Source: Mucilaginibacter sp. JRF (lineage in GTDB: Bacteria; Bacteroidota; Bacteroidia; Sphingobacteriales; Sphingobacteriaceae). From it: a stretch of DNA of 64,000 nucleotides. How positions within the stretch are numbered: the first letter of the stretch is position 1; each line of letters begins with the position of its first letter. The notes beneath the pieces were generated by a model. It was not told where the DNA came from and searched no databases. It saw only the letters and a list, made by a program, of their open reading frames with translations. Where the stretch lies: the NCBI RefSeq assembly GCF_015223065.1, contig NZ_JADFBY010000002.1, positions 434,001 through 498,000 on the forward strand, written 5' to 3'. Position numbers and translations under genes: made by a program. Positions 36,725-44,412 of this stretch are shown here, piece after piece.

Positions 36725-38484
36725 AAATAAAAACCAAATTACGGCTGGGCTTCGGCTTTTTGTTTGCCGTAGTGATATTTTTTGGAGCGCTATCGCTGTT
36801 CTACATCAACGAGATAGCCAAAAGCTCGCAGGTGATACTGAAGGATAACTACGAAACCCTGCGCTACGTGCGCGAAATGCGCCGTATATTGGACGAGCAA
36901 CCTTTGCCGCTGGATGCCGCTTCGGCCACTAAATTCAGGCAGCAACTCATCCGCGAAAAAAATAACATTACCGAGCGTGACGAACAGGCGGCGGTTGACA
37001 GGTTGAGCGCATTATTCAATACCCTTGTTGCACCCAATACCCCTTTAACTGTGCTTACCAGTACGCAAAGGCAGATACGCGCCACCCTGATGGATATTGA
37101 GGACGTTAACATGCGGGCCATTGTTCGCAAGCATACCGCGGCACAGGCATCGGTACAAAAAACAACTATTTTGCTGGGCTTCGCGGGTACTATTACCTTT
37201 TTGATACTGTTTAGTTTCAGCGTTAATTTCCCGGGTTTTATATCGGGCCCGCTGCGTAAGTTACAGGAGGGTATATCCGAGATCAGCCGTAAAAATTACT
37301 CTACCCGGTTAGATTTTAGGCAGGATGATGAGTTTGCCGATGTGGCGCAAGCCTTTAACAACATGGCTACCCGCCTGCGCGATTGGGAGAACAGCAACCT
37401 GGCCACCGTACTATCAGAAAAGCGACGAATTGAGGCCATTATTGAGCAGATGCAGAACGCCATTATTGGTGTGAACGAAAAGCAGGAGATACTATTCATC
37501 AACACCGCGGCAAAAAAGATATTGAGTTTGCATGATGATCGCCCGGAAGGGAAACTGATCAGCGAGCTGACCAGTCAAAACGATCTGCTGCGATCAATTA
37601 TTGATGAGCAGGTAAAAGGCAAGCCCTTTAAAATTGTGGTAGATGGCAAGGAAGCGCACTTTCAACTGCAAACCCGCGAGATAAGCGTGCCGAACATGAA
37701 ACCCGCCAATACCGAGGGCATCAACATAGCCAGTTACCCGGCCGGTAAGGTTTACATACTGGAGAATATTACCGAATTTAAGGAGCGAGATGAGGCCAAA
37801 ACGAATTTTATCGCCACCGTATCGCACGAACTGAAAACGCCTATCGCATCCATTAAAATGAGCCTGAAGTTATTGGGCGATAAGCGGGTAGGGGAAATGA
37901 ACCAGGAACAAACGGACCTTGTAAAACATATAATGGACGATAGCGAGCGCTTGTTAAAAATAACCAGCGAATTGCTCGACCTATCAAGCGTTGAAACCGG
38001 AAACCTGCAATTGCAGTTTAGCCCGGTAACACCTGATGTAATTGTTAACTATGCTATGGACGCGGTAAAGTTTCAGGCAGAGCAAAAGAATGTTCGCCTT
38101 GAACTGATCAGCGCTAAAATGTTGCCATTTGTAATGGCCGACACTGAAAAGACAGCCTGGGTGCTTATCAATTTTCTGTCGAACGCGTTGCGCTACAGTC
38201 CGGAGAGATCAAAAATTGTGATACAGGTAACAGAGCACGGTAATGCCGTTGAATTTTCAGTTAAGGATCAGGGTAATGGCATCGATAAAAAATACCAGCA
38301 GCGGTTGTTTGACCGCTATTTTCAGGTACCTACCGATGGTACCCGCAGGTCGGGATCGGGGTTGGGCTTAGCTATCTCTAAGGATTTTATTGAAGCCCAA
38401 AACGGCCGTATATGGGTAGAGAGTGAAATAGGCGAAGGCAGCAAGTTCAGTTTCTCGTTACCGGTTATGGCTGAAAATAAGTAG
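36721..38484 (+). CDS. HAMP-PAS sensor histidine kinase, partner of split KdpD
   Basis: A 587-residue membrane kinase with transmembrane helices at about 8-30 and 150-172 bounding a helical periplasmic domain. A HAMP domain follows (about 172-225, GPLRKLQEGISEISRKNY), then PAS (about 240-350), then HisKA with His369 (TVSHELKTPIA) and HATPase (NFLSNALRYS, KDQGNGID, GSGLGLAIS). The start overlaps the KdpD gene by 4 bases, which indicates translational coupling. Unlike classical KdpD it has its own periplasmic sensor in place of the four-helix DUF4118 region. No KdpE-type regulator follows, so its phosphorylation target lies elsewhere. Confidence 0.92.
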   Translation: MKIKTKLRLGFGFLFAVVIFFGALSLFYINEIAKSSQVILKDNYETLRYVREMRRILDEQPLPLDAASATKFRQQLIREKNNITERDEQAAVDRLSALFNTLVAPNTPLTVLTSTQRQIRATLMDIEDVNMRAIVRKHTAAQASVQKTTILLGFAGTITFLILFSFSVNFPGFISGPLRKLQEGISEISRKNYSTRLDFRQDDEFADVAQAFNNMATRLRDWENSNLATVLSEKRRIEAIIEQMQNAIIGVNEKQEILFINTAAKKILSLHDDRPEGKLISELTSQNDLLRSIIDEQVKGKPFKIVVDGKEAHFQLQTREISVPNMKPANTEGINIASYPAGKVYILENITEFKERDEAKTNFIATVSHELKTPIASIKMSLKLLGDKRVGEMNQEQTDLVKHIMDDSERLLKITSELLDLSSVETGNLQLQFSPVTPDVIVNYAMDAVKFQAEQKNVRLELISAKMLPFVMADTEKTAWVLINFLSNALRYSPERSKIVIQVTEHGNAVEFSVKDQGNGIDKKYQQRLFDRYFQVPTDGTRRSGSGLGLAISKDFIEAQNGRIWVESEIGEGSKFSFSLPVMAENK

Positions 38485-38603
38485 GCGTAATAAATTGTAG
38501 AATATCCGAAGGTAAAAGTGAAGCTTCTTTTCGCGAATTGAAATTTATATTATTAGGTAATCCTTTTTACAAGCCACGGCCCAACTTCACGCTAAGCCAC
38601 GCC

Positions 38604-38638
38604 ACAAATTCGAAAGTATTTGCAACAAATTCGAAAGT
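38604..38638. promoter_or_regulatory. Tandem direct repeat with two-turn spacing
   Basis: The 14-base unit ACAAATTCGAAAGT occurs at 38604-38617 and again at 38625-38638, exactly 21 bases apart, on the same face of the helix. Each contains TTCGAA. It lies 130-160 bases ahead of the lipoprotein gene at 38768 and could bind a regulator as two sites. The rest of the gap 38485-38767 shows nothing else. Confidence 0.4.
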
Positions 38639-38767
38639 TTGTTTTGCTTGCATATTGTTTATTTGCTCCCTGCTTTACTGATGGGTATCACCCGTTAGCC
38701 TTGCTTATTACCCGCCCCTGTATTAAGCAATTATTGCCTGTAAAACATCAAACCTAAAACATATAAA

Positions 38768-39607
38768 ATGAAACGAGCAACTTATTTACTAAAGGTACTA
38801 ACTGTATTAACTGCGCTGTTATTGAGCGTTGGTTGTAAAAAGGACAAGACCGTTAAGAACGTCGATCCGGCGGGGGAGTATAGTTTTTCAAATACGGAAT
38901 ATACCGGCATTGCAAACGTAGGCAATCATTACTATCCGCGTCCGCTATCCTTACGGTTCGGGGCTAAGGATAGTGTTACCGCGTGGTCGCACCTAACGCT
39001 TACCCAATGGCGTCGTGGCGATGTGCATGGCAAAATTACCAAGGTTGAGGAGGATGCTCAGGGGCAAACCCAGGTTACTATACTGTTTGATCTGCCGGGC
39101 GATGAGCAATTCAATTCGCCGCAGGTTTACACTATCTCTGCCGATAAATCAAAGATCACCGGTGGTAGTTCGCCCATCATATCTATGGTTGATATGAAAC
39201 TTTTCCCCAAGGATGCGCCCAGCGTTGTAGGTACCTGGGAGCAGCCAGAGCACCCCGAATGGTTTCCGGATGTGAACGCTATTATCTTTCTTAATCCAAG
39301 TGAAACTATACCAGGGCAAACCTTATATATCCAAAACGGAAATGTAATATATGCCACTGGCGATCAGTCTTTACTCCATAGGGTAAATTACAAGCAGGAT
39401 GGCTCACGCATAACTTTTTATGGAGCCCACCCTACATTGAGTGAAATTTATAATATCCCGTATTATGGTGTGCTTTCGGCAGACGGCAAAACATTATACG
39501 TTGACCCGTATGAATTTACAGCCGCCAGGATCACCACAACATTGAGCACTTTTGAATGGTACGGCCCAAAAGGCAAAACACCCTGGTTAATACGGAAGCA
39601 GCCATAG
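38768..39607 (+). CDS. Hypothetical lipoprotein
   Basis: A 279-residue lipoprotein with anchor Cys23 (LLSVGCKKD). The mature part is predicted beta-rich, with segments such as PAGEYSFSNTEYTGI, a ITLPGDEQF-like turn and VLSADGKTLYVDPYEF, but no known domain is recognised. It follows the kdp kinase after 283 bases. Its last 80 bases and the following 10 have a degenerate second copy at 40176-40265, showing a past duplication. The function is unknown. Confidence 0.75.
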   Translation: MKRATYLLKVLTVLTALLLSVGCKKDKTVKNVDPAGEYSFSNTEYTGIANVGNHYYPRPLSLRFGAKDSVTAWSHLTLTQWRRGDVHGKITKVEEDAQGQTQVTILFDLPGDEQFNSPQVYTISADKSKITGGSSPIISMVDMKLFPKDAPSVVGTWEQPEHPEWFPDVNAIIFLNPSETIPGQTLYIQNGNVIYATGDQSLLHRVNYKQDGSRITFYGAHPTLSEIYNIPYYGVLSADGKTLYVDPYEFTAARITTTLSTFEWYGPKGKTPWLIRKQP

Positions 39608-39679
39608 GTTTATTGGATAATATGTTGGATGGCTGCTCGGGCGGGTAATCTTGGTTTCTGCGTCCTGAATAATTTAAAG

Positions 39680-39709
39680 TGCCCACAAGTGGGACGTTTG
39701 CGGGAGTGG
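39680..39709 (+). repeat. REP-like repeat, diverged copy
   Basis: Thirty bases matching 25 of 30 positions of the exact copy at 40146. Three of the differences are C-to-T changes that weaken the CAAGCG-GGA-CGCTTG hairpin. It lies 72 bases after the lipoprotein gene. Confidence 0.65.
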
Positions 39710-39758
39710 AGGAGGCTTCGTCTGATCTACTATTTCTATTAGTAGATCAGTAGTTAAG

Positions 39759-40091
39759 TCAATTCAGTTTTACGCCAGGATTATTTAATGTAGATAAGTG
39801 TACAGATCCTATCAATTCTTCTCCTCGCAGTACTTCATAAGTCACTCCTATTTGCACAATATTGATAACCAAACTAATTGCAGTAAATGCCATATTTACT
39901 GCAAATGGTTCATCATATCTGGCTGATTGGGGATCTATGATCTTATAAACATAACTGAAACGCTTATCCCCAATTTTAAGAAATAACCAGTTATTCAGAT
40001 CGTCTTTCGGGGAACAACTGTCTTCCAAATTAAAACTTCGTGATATTAACATTTCACCTATTGAATGGTATTCTCTATCGTAACTAAGCAT
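39759..40091 (-). CDS. Hypothetical protein in REP-flanked islet
   Basis: A 110-residue protein with no signal peptide. It contains a KIGDKRFSYVYKI strand region and a moderately hydrophobic segment near 68-85 (AFTAISLVINIVQIG). No family is recognised. It is AT-rich compared with the kdp genes and lies between two REP-like repeats, so it may have arrived with them. ATG start, transcribed opposite to its neighbours. Confidence 0.5.
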   Translation of the reverse strand: MLSYDREYHSIGEMLISRSFNLEDSCSPKDDLNNWLFLKIGDKRFSYVYKIIDPQSARYDEPFAVNMAFTAISLVINIVQIGVTYEVLRGEELIGSVHLSTLNNPGVKLN

Positions 40092-40145
40092 ATTAATGGA
40101 CTGTGATGTAAGGTAATAAATCTTAATTAAACATGTGAGCTCTTG

Positions 40146-40175
40146 TTACCACAAGCGGGACGCTTGCGGGAGCGG
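40146..40175 (+). repeat. REP-like repeat, copy exactly inverted at 41106
   Basis: Thirty bases including the hairpin CAAGCG-GGA-CGCTTG and the tail GGGAGCGG. The reverse complement occurs without mismatch at 41106-41135, so the two copies bracket the SduA-like gene. Confidence 0.85.
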
Positions 40176-40265
40176 AGGATCACCAAAGCATTAAGCACTT
40201 TTAATGGTACGGGTCAAAAGGAAAAACGCCTTGATTGATACGGAAGTAATTATAGGTTTATTAGT
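40176..40265 (+). pseudogene. Degenerate copy of the 3' end of the 38768 lipoprotein gene
   Basis: These bases align with 39527-39616, the last 80 bases of the lipoprotein gene plus about 10 beyond its stop, at roughly 80 percent identity by eye with one base missing. Shared blocks include AGCACTTTT, AATGGTACGG, ATACGGAAG and ATAGGTTTATT. It has no start and cannot encode a protein. The copy abuts the REP-like repeat directly. Confidence 0.8.
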
Positions 40266-40310
40266 TGACATTGATAATTAAATACTGATGAATGAACAGT
40301 AAATTTGTTA

Positions 40311-41090
40311 ATGATAAATAATGAAATCGAAGATGCCGAATCGAGTAATAAGCCTCAACCAACGGGTTGTATAGATTTATCCGAAAAAGAAAATGAAGGC
40401 AAACAAACAGAGGACTCGACCACTAAAAACAAATTTGATGAGAATAATTTGCCTTGGAATATTGATATTGTCAAAGCTGAAATATTAAGTGCATTTGAAA
40501 AAAACTCGGAAGTTGACCTGTTGAAAGTTCTTAAAGATAACAGCTTTCTTTTCTACGATTTGTATAGTCGAAAGTATGGTATACAGCCAATTTTTAGGGA
40601 ATTAAATTTCGGCACTGAATATAAATGCGATTTTGCATGGTTAAATGACAACTCATCAGGGCCGGAATGGGTATTGATAGAAATTGAAGCTCCCAAAATG
40701 CCCTTATTCAAAACTAATGGCAAGCCTACGGTTAAATTGTATGATGCCATTGAACAGGTGCAAAGCTGGGAACAGTATTTTGAGGAGAATAAAGGAGAAA
40801 AGACGCGTATATTCGGTGCAGTCGCTCAATTTCGATATATATTAGTCACAGGCACAAAAGAAGATTGGGAAAATGAGAATGCCAGTCGTTGGCGAATTCA
40901 GAATGGCAAACGTTTGAAGATGGAAATTCGATCAATGGATACATTTATGAAATCAATAAAAATTGCAGAAACTGATCCAGGAGAATTGTGGAGTTTTGCT
41001 GAGCATCCGCTAACACTATCTCATAGTAATTTACAAGATTATTGGGCAAACTATGGCTACATGGATCGTTGGAGAAAGGTCATTGATTGA
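40311..41090 (+). CDS. Shedu-like (SduA, DUF4263) nuclease-domain protein
   Basis: A 259-residue protein, taking the ATG at 40311 rather than the TTG at 40305. After a charged N-terminal 45 residues comes a DUF4263/SduA-type PD-(D/E)xK nuclease region: Asp107 in YKCDFAW, Glu124 and Glu126 in WVLIEIEAPKMPLF, and the helix DAIEQVQSWEQYF. Where the standard motif has Lys, this one has Glu126; from memory, a Glu here occurs in a subset of the family. Shedu proteins are single-gene anti-phage nucleases. The gene is AT-rich and enclosed by inverted REP-like repeats, which fits horizontal gain. Defence activity is inference. Confidence 0.75.
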   Translation: MINNEIEDAESSNKPQPTGCIDLSEKENEGKQTEDSTTKNKFDENNLPWNIDIVKAEILSAFEKNSEVDLLKVLKDNSFLFYDLYSRKYGIQPIFRELNFGTEYKCDFAWLNDNSSGPEWVLIEIEAPKMPLFKTNGKPTVKLYDAIEQVQSWEQYFEENKGEKTRIFGAVAQFRYILVTGTKEDWENENASRWRIQNGKRLKMEIRSMDTFMKSIKIAETDPGELWSFAEHPLTLSHSNLQDYWANYGYMDRWRKVID

Positions 41091-41105
41091 GAGAAAGCAC
41101 AAATA

Positions 41106-41135
41106 CCGCTCCCGCAAGCGTCCCGCTTGTGGTAA
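41106..41135 (-). repeat. REP-like repeat, inverted copy
   Basis: Exact reverse complement of 40146-40175. It lies between the stop of the SduA-like gene and the stop of the convergent gene at 41143, where the hairpin could also help terminate transcription. Confidence 0.85.
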
Positions 41136-41142
41136 TCTAACC

Positions 41143-42570
41143 TCACCCCGCCACATCAGGGTCATAATCAAACAAACGGCGTTCTTTAATGATGTCGGCT
41201 ACTTTTTCGGGTACGTATCCTTCCCAGCCGGGGCGATGGTCTTTTATCAGCTTTAATACGTTGTCGGTTTCTACTTGCAGGTTTTTGGCGTTATAGTCGC
41301 GTATGTCTTCTATCTTGTCATTGGCCACCAGGTATTCATACAGATCGATGAGTTTAGGTGGCAGGGTAAATTTGGCTACGTTATATATTTCGCCGTTGCG
41401 CAGGGTAGGGTATATATATAGCTTAATTTTGCGGCTAAACAGGGTGGAGAATGATTCGAGGATGCCGCCCGGCAGGTTGGTATAATGTTCTTCGGAGAAG
41501 ATGTACTCCAAATTCGGGTAACCCAAAACTATACCTATTTTTAGTTTGGTAATGCTGGATAGATAGGAGGCCAGCTTATAATACTCATGAAAGTTTGAGA
41601 TCATCACGTTTTGGCCCATGCTGCATAAAATGTCCACACGGTCTAAAAAGTCCTTCTCGTCAATCAGCCCGGTTTCGTCGGCATCCCTTTCCTTGAGCGA
41701 TCGTAATGTGAGTTCAGACAATACCACAATATTATCCTTATCAATATCAGGCTCCTGGGTAAATTGCTGTAAGCCGCGTTCAAGCATCTCCAGGTGAACA
41801 TTGATCAGCGGACGGAATCTGCCCCTCACAACCACAATATGCTTTTTGTAAAGTATCTCTGATGGTTGCTGGTTTTTGCCGTTAGGGCCAAACAGTGCCG
41901 CGTCCGAAAAGCCATACTTAACCAGGTAAAGGCTCATCAGGCGGTTATCTATCTTCGCGAAATCAGGCCCTTCAAAATGGATCATGTCTATCTGAATGCG
42001 ATTAACGCTGAGATCGTGCATCAGCGATAGCAAAAAATCCTGCGGCGAATCGCGGTGATAAAAGCAGGCATACAAAAAGTTTACCCCTAATACGCCTACT
42101 GCCTGTTGCTGCAAAATATTATCGTTATCCAGCAGCTTTACGTGTAAAATAACATCGTGCGGCGGACCGTTAGGCTCTGTTTGAAAGCGCACCCCTATCC
42201 AACCATGCCCCTCATTGGTTTTATGGTAGTTAAGCGCCGAAAACGTACCTGACAGGGCGAAGAAGGTAGTATTACTACCACGCTGCTCGGCAAGGCGCTC
42301 TATAAGTAACTGATACTCATGGTCGAGCATGGCAACAAGGCGCTGGCGACTAACGTACCGCTTGATCTGCTGTGTGCCGTATATCGCGTCAGAAAAGGTC
42401 ATATCATAAGCCGACATGGTTTTGGCTATGGTACCCGCCGCGCCGCCTGCCTTAAAAAAATGGGCGGCAATATCCTGCCCGGCACCTATCTCGGCAAACG
42501 AGCCGTATATCTTAGGGTCGAGGTTAATGGCCAGGGCTTTCTGTTTGGTCGCGATATAATTGACTTTCAT
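41143..42570 (-). CDS. Conserved hypothetical protein of about 475 residues
   Basis: A soluble protein without signal peptide or membrane helix. It has recognisable conserved stretches, such as GAGQDIAAHFFKAGGA near 29-44, an AIYGTQQIKRYVSRQRL segment near 63-79, HGWIGVRFQ, and a later MLERGLQQF. I recall this family in many Gram-negative bacteria, where it is often labelled with unrelated names such as TonB-dependent receptor or nicotinate-nucleotide adenylyltransferase. Neither label fits the sequence, because there is no barrel or HIGH-type motif. It is a single gene convergent with the SduA-like gene. The function is unknown. Confidence 0.7.
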   Translation of the reverse strand: MKVNYIATKQKALAINLDPKIYGSFAEIGAGQDIAAHFFKAGGAAGTIAKTMSAYDMTFSDAIYGTQQIKRYVSRQRLVAMLDHEYQLLIERLAEQRGSNTTFFALSGTFSALNYHKTNEGHGWIGVRFQTEPNGPPHDVILHVKLLDNDNILQQQAVGVLGVNFLYACFYHRDSPQDFLLSLMHDLSVNRIQIDMIHFEGPDFAKIDNRLMSLYLVKYGFSDAALFGPNGKNQQPSEILYKKHIVVVRGRFRPLINVHLEMLERGLQQFTQEPDIDKDNIVVLSELTLRSLKERDADETGLIDEKDFLDRVDILCSMGQNVMISNFHEYYKLASYLSSITKLKIGIVLGYPNLEYIFSEEHYTNLPGGILESFSTLFSRKIKLYIYPTLRNGEIYNVAKFTLPPKLIDLYEYLVANDKIEDIRDYNAKNLQVETDNVLKLIKDHRPGWEGYVPEKVADIIKERRLFDYDPDVAG

Positions 42571-42680
42571 AAACTGTTTCTATTGGGTAAAATGCGGCAC
42601 GTTTTGATAAGGATCTATACGCTGACACAAGTATAACAAATGTTCGTTAAATCAGTGTTATTATGGGCACATACCATGTT

Positions 42681-42717
42681 AAAAGCCCGTTTCTGATCAT
42701 GTCAAAAACGGGCTTTT
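42681..42717 (-). terminator. Intrinsic terminator, possibly bidirectional
   Basis: A 12-bp stem AAAAGCCCGTTT / AAACGGGCTTTT (42681-42692 with 42706-42717) with the T-rich arm at the end on either strand. It lies 25 bases after the stop of the GH28-like gene on the minus strand. Confidence 0.85.
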
Positions 42718-42741
42718 GTGAATATTTTTCTCAATAAAAGG

Positions 42742-44121
42742 TTATTTGCCGGTTTCTATCTTCCCGCTGTTAGCCGCCTCAACCTCAGTGGTATTATCCT
42801 TACTGTACACATTGGTTTTTATGAATGATGAAGCAGTTATATTATCCAGCTTAATGGCAATTTGCGGTTTTTGGCCGGTCGCGAAAAATTTAACGTTTTG
42901 TAGTCGCAGGTTTTCTACGTTGGCCGCGCCTAAAGCCCATGGGGCCTGTGTGGTGGCGTTGGTGGTGTAGCTTACCTTAACGTTTTTAAACAGGATGCTT
43001 TTGTAACCATAGCCCTTGTCGCTGTGTATCGCTATCGGGTTTTTTATCGAGTCGGCAGTTACGTTCTCAACCGTAATATCATTGGCGTTGTTACCATCGT
43101 GCAGCTCAAATATGAATGGGTTGTTCATGTTGTGCATCTTCAGGTTTGAAATGCGTACACCCTCTACATCGCCCTTAACCTTGCCCCAGCCTCCCGGCTG
43201 TATGTAAATGCCTGCCAGCATATTGGTACGGTTTTGCGCGCCCGATGTACGGTGCGGATATTTACCCGGCCCAACAAATTTCGAGTTGGTTACATAGAAC
43301 CCATTTACCGGCATAATAACCCTGATGCCGTTACACGCTGAGTTGATCACACAATCATCTACCTTAAAATTCTCCCAAAAACCACCGGCAATGGCATCGT
43401 CGCCGGTTTGCAGTTCGCATTTTTTAAGCAGTACGTTCTTACCACCACGAATGTGTATACCATCCCAGCCTTGCTGTATGTGTACACCTTTAAAAACGGC
43501 GTTCTCAATATTATAGGCTAATATGGCGTAGTTGGCAGCTTTTTCTATGGTAATGTTCTCTAAGCTGATGTTGCTGCTATTCGCTATAACAATGGTGTGC
43601 GGGCCGCGCATGTTTTCTTCACCTTTAGGGTTAAACACGTGCTCGCCGCTAATGGTTCCCTCGCCGTATATCTTCATGTTATTGGCACCTTCAGCAATAA
43701 TAAGGGCTTTCATCCACACGGTATCGTAAGCGCTGTTGGAGTTATTGCCCTCGGTGCTTATGGTGCTGTATTTTGAAAGATCTTTTACAGGAATGTACGA
43801 TTTATAAAGATTAATATTTGATGTTCCCTTTAAAACAGCGCCCTTTTGCAGGTTGATGTTCACGTTGCTTTTAAGGTAGATGGTTGAAGTTACAAACACT
43901 CCCTGCGGAACAACCACCGTACCGCCACCCTCATTAAAACATTGGGTAATGGCCTTATTAATTATATCGGTATTCAGGGTCTTGTCATCGCCTTTAGCAC
44001 CAAGCTGCGCTATGTTATAAGTTTTGTTTTGCGCGAATGTTAGCGCGGGGATAATGAAAAGTAATGATGTGAGAACGATGCCGGGAAAGGCATTTTTGAT
44101 AGTGCGGCTAATATAATTCAT
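42742..44121 (-). CDS. Secreted right-handed beta-helix protein, GH28-like
   Basis: A 459-residue protein with a signal peptide (cleavage near TFAQ-N). It starts with the NIAQLGAKGDDKTLNT motif that opens many polygalacturonases and pectate-lyase-superfamily proteins, then continues as stacked beta-helix coils rich in NIxLENITIEKA-like rungs. GH28 catalytic features are partly kept: WDGIHIRG where NTDG is expected, TGDDAIAGG for the GDD motif, and a SACNGIRV region for RIK. The catalytic set is therefore incomplete, and the protein may act on an unusual glycan or only bind it. It is divergent from the glycosidase lipoprotein at 44413. Confidence 0.78.
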   Translation of the reverse strand: MNYISRTIKNAFPGIVLTSLLFIIPALTFAQNKTYNIAQLGAKGDDKTLNTDIINKAITQCFNEGGGTVVVPQGVFVTSTIYLKSNVNINLQKGAVLKGTSNINLYKSYIPVKDLSKYSTISTEGNNSNSAYDTVWMKALIIAEGANNMKIYGEGTISGEHVFNPKGEENMRGPHTIVIANSSNISLENITIEKAANYAILAYNIENAVFKGVHIQQGWDGIHIRGGKNVLLKKCELQTGDDAIAGGFWENFKVDDCVINSACNGIRVIMPVNGFYVTNSKFVGPGKYPHRTSGAQNRTNMLAGIYIQPGGWGKVKGDVEGVRISNLKMHNMNNPFIFELHDGNNANDITVENVTADSIKNPIAIHSDKGYGYKSILFKNVKVSYTTNATTQAPWALGAANVENLRLQNVKFFATGQKPQIAIKLDNITASSFIKTNVYSKDNTTEVEAANSGKIETGK

Positions 44122-44412
44122 AAATCAATTAATAGGGGGTATGATCAACAATTAACCAAATCTAACAAAAAATGAATAGGGTGTATTGCTAAATCGTTTT
44201 TTGTTATTGATGGATATTAGCCATTTAACTATACCGCATATAATTCTCGTAAGCATGGAAATAATGGTATAGGGCTTATAAATCGATATTATACATGTTA
44301 TCACACATTTTACACAGTATAATTAATTAAATGTGAATAAAAGTGTGAAATAATTGCAACATTTTATTTCTGTCCACGTAAAAGACTGCAACTATTGATT
44401 AATTAAACCCTA

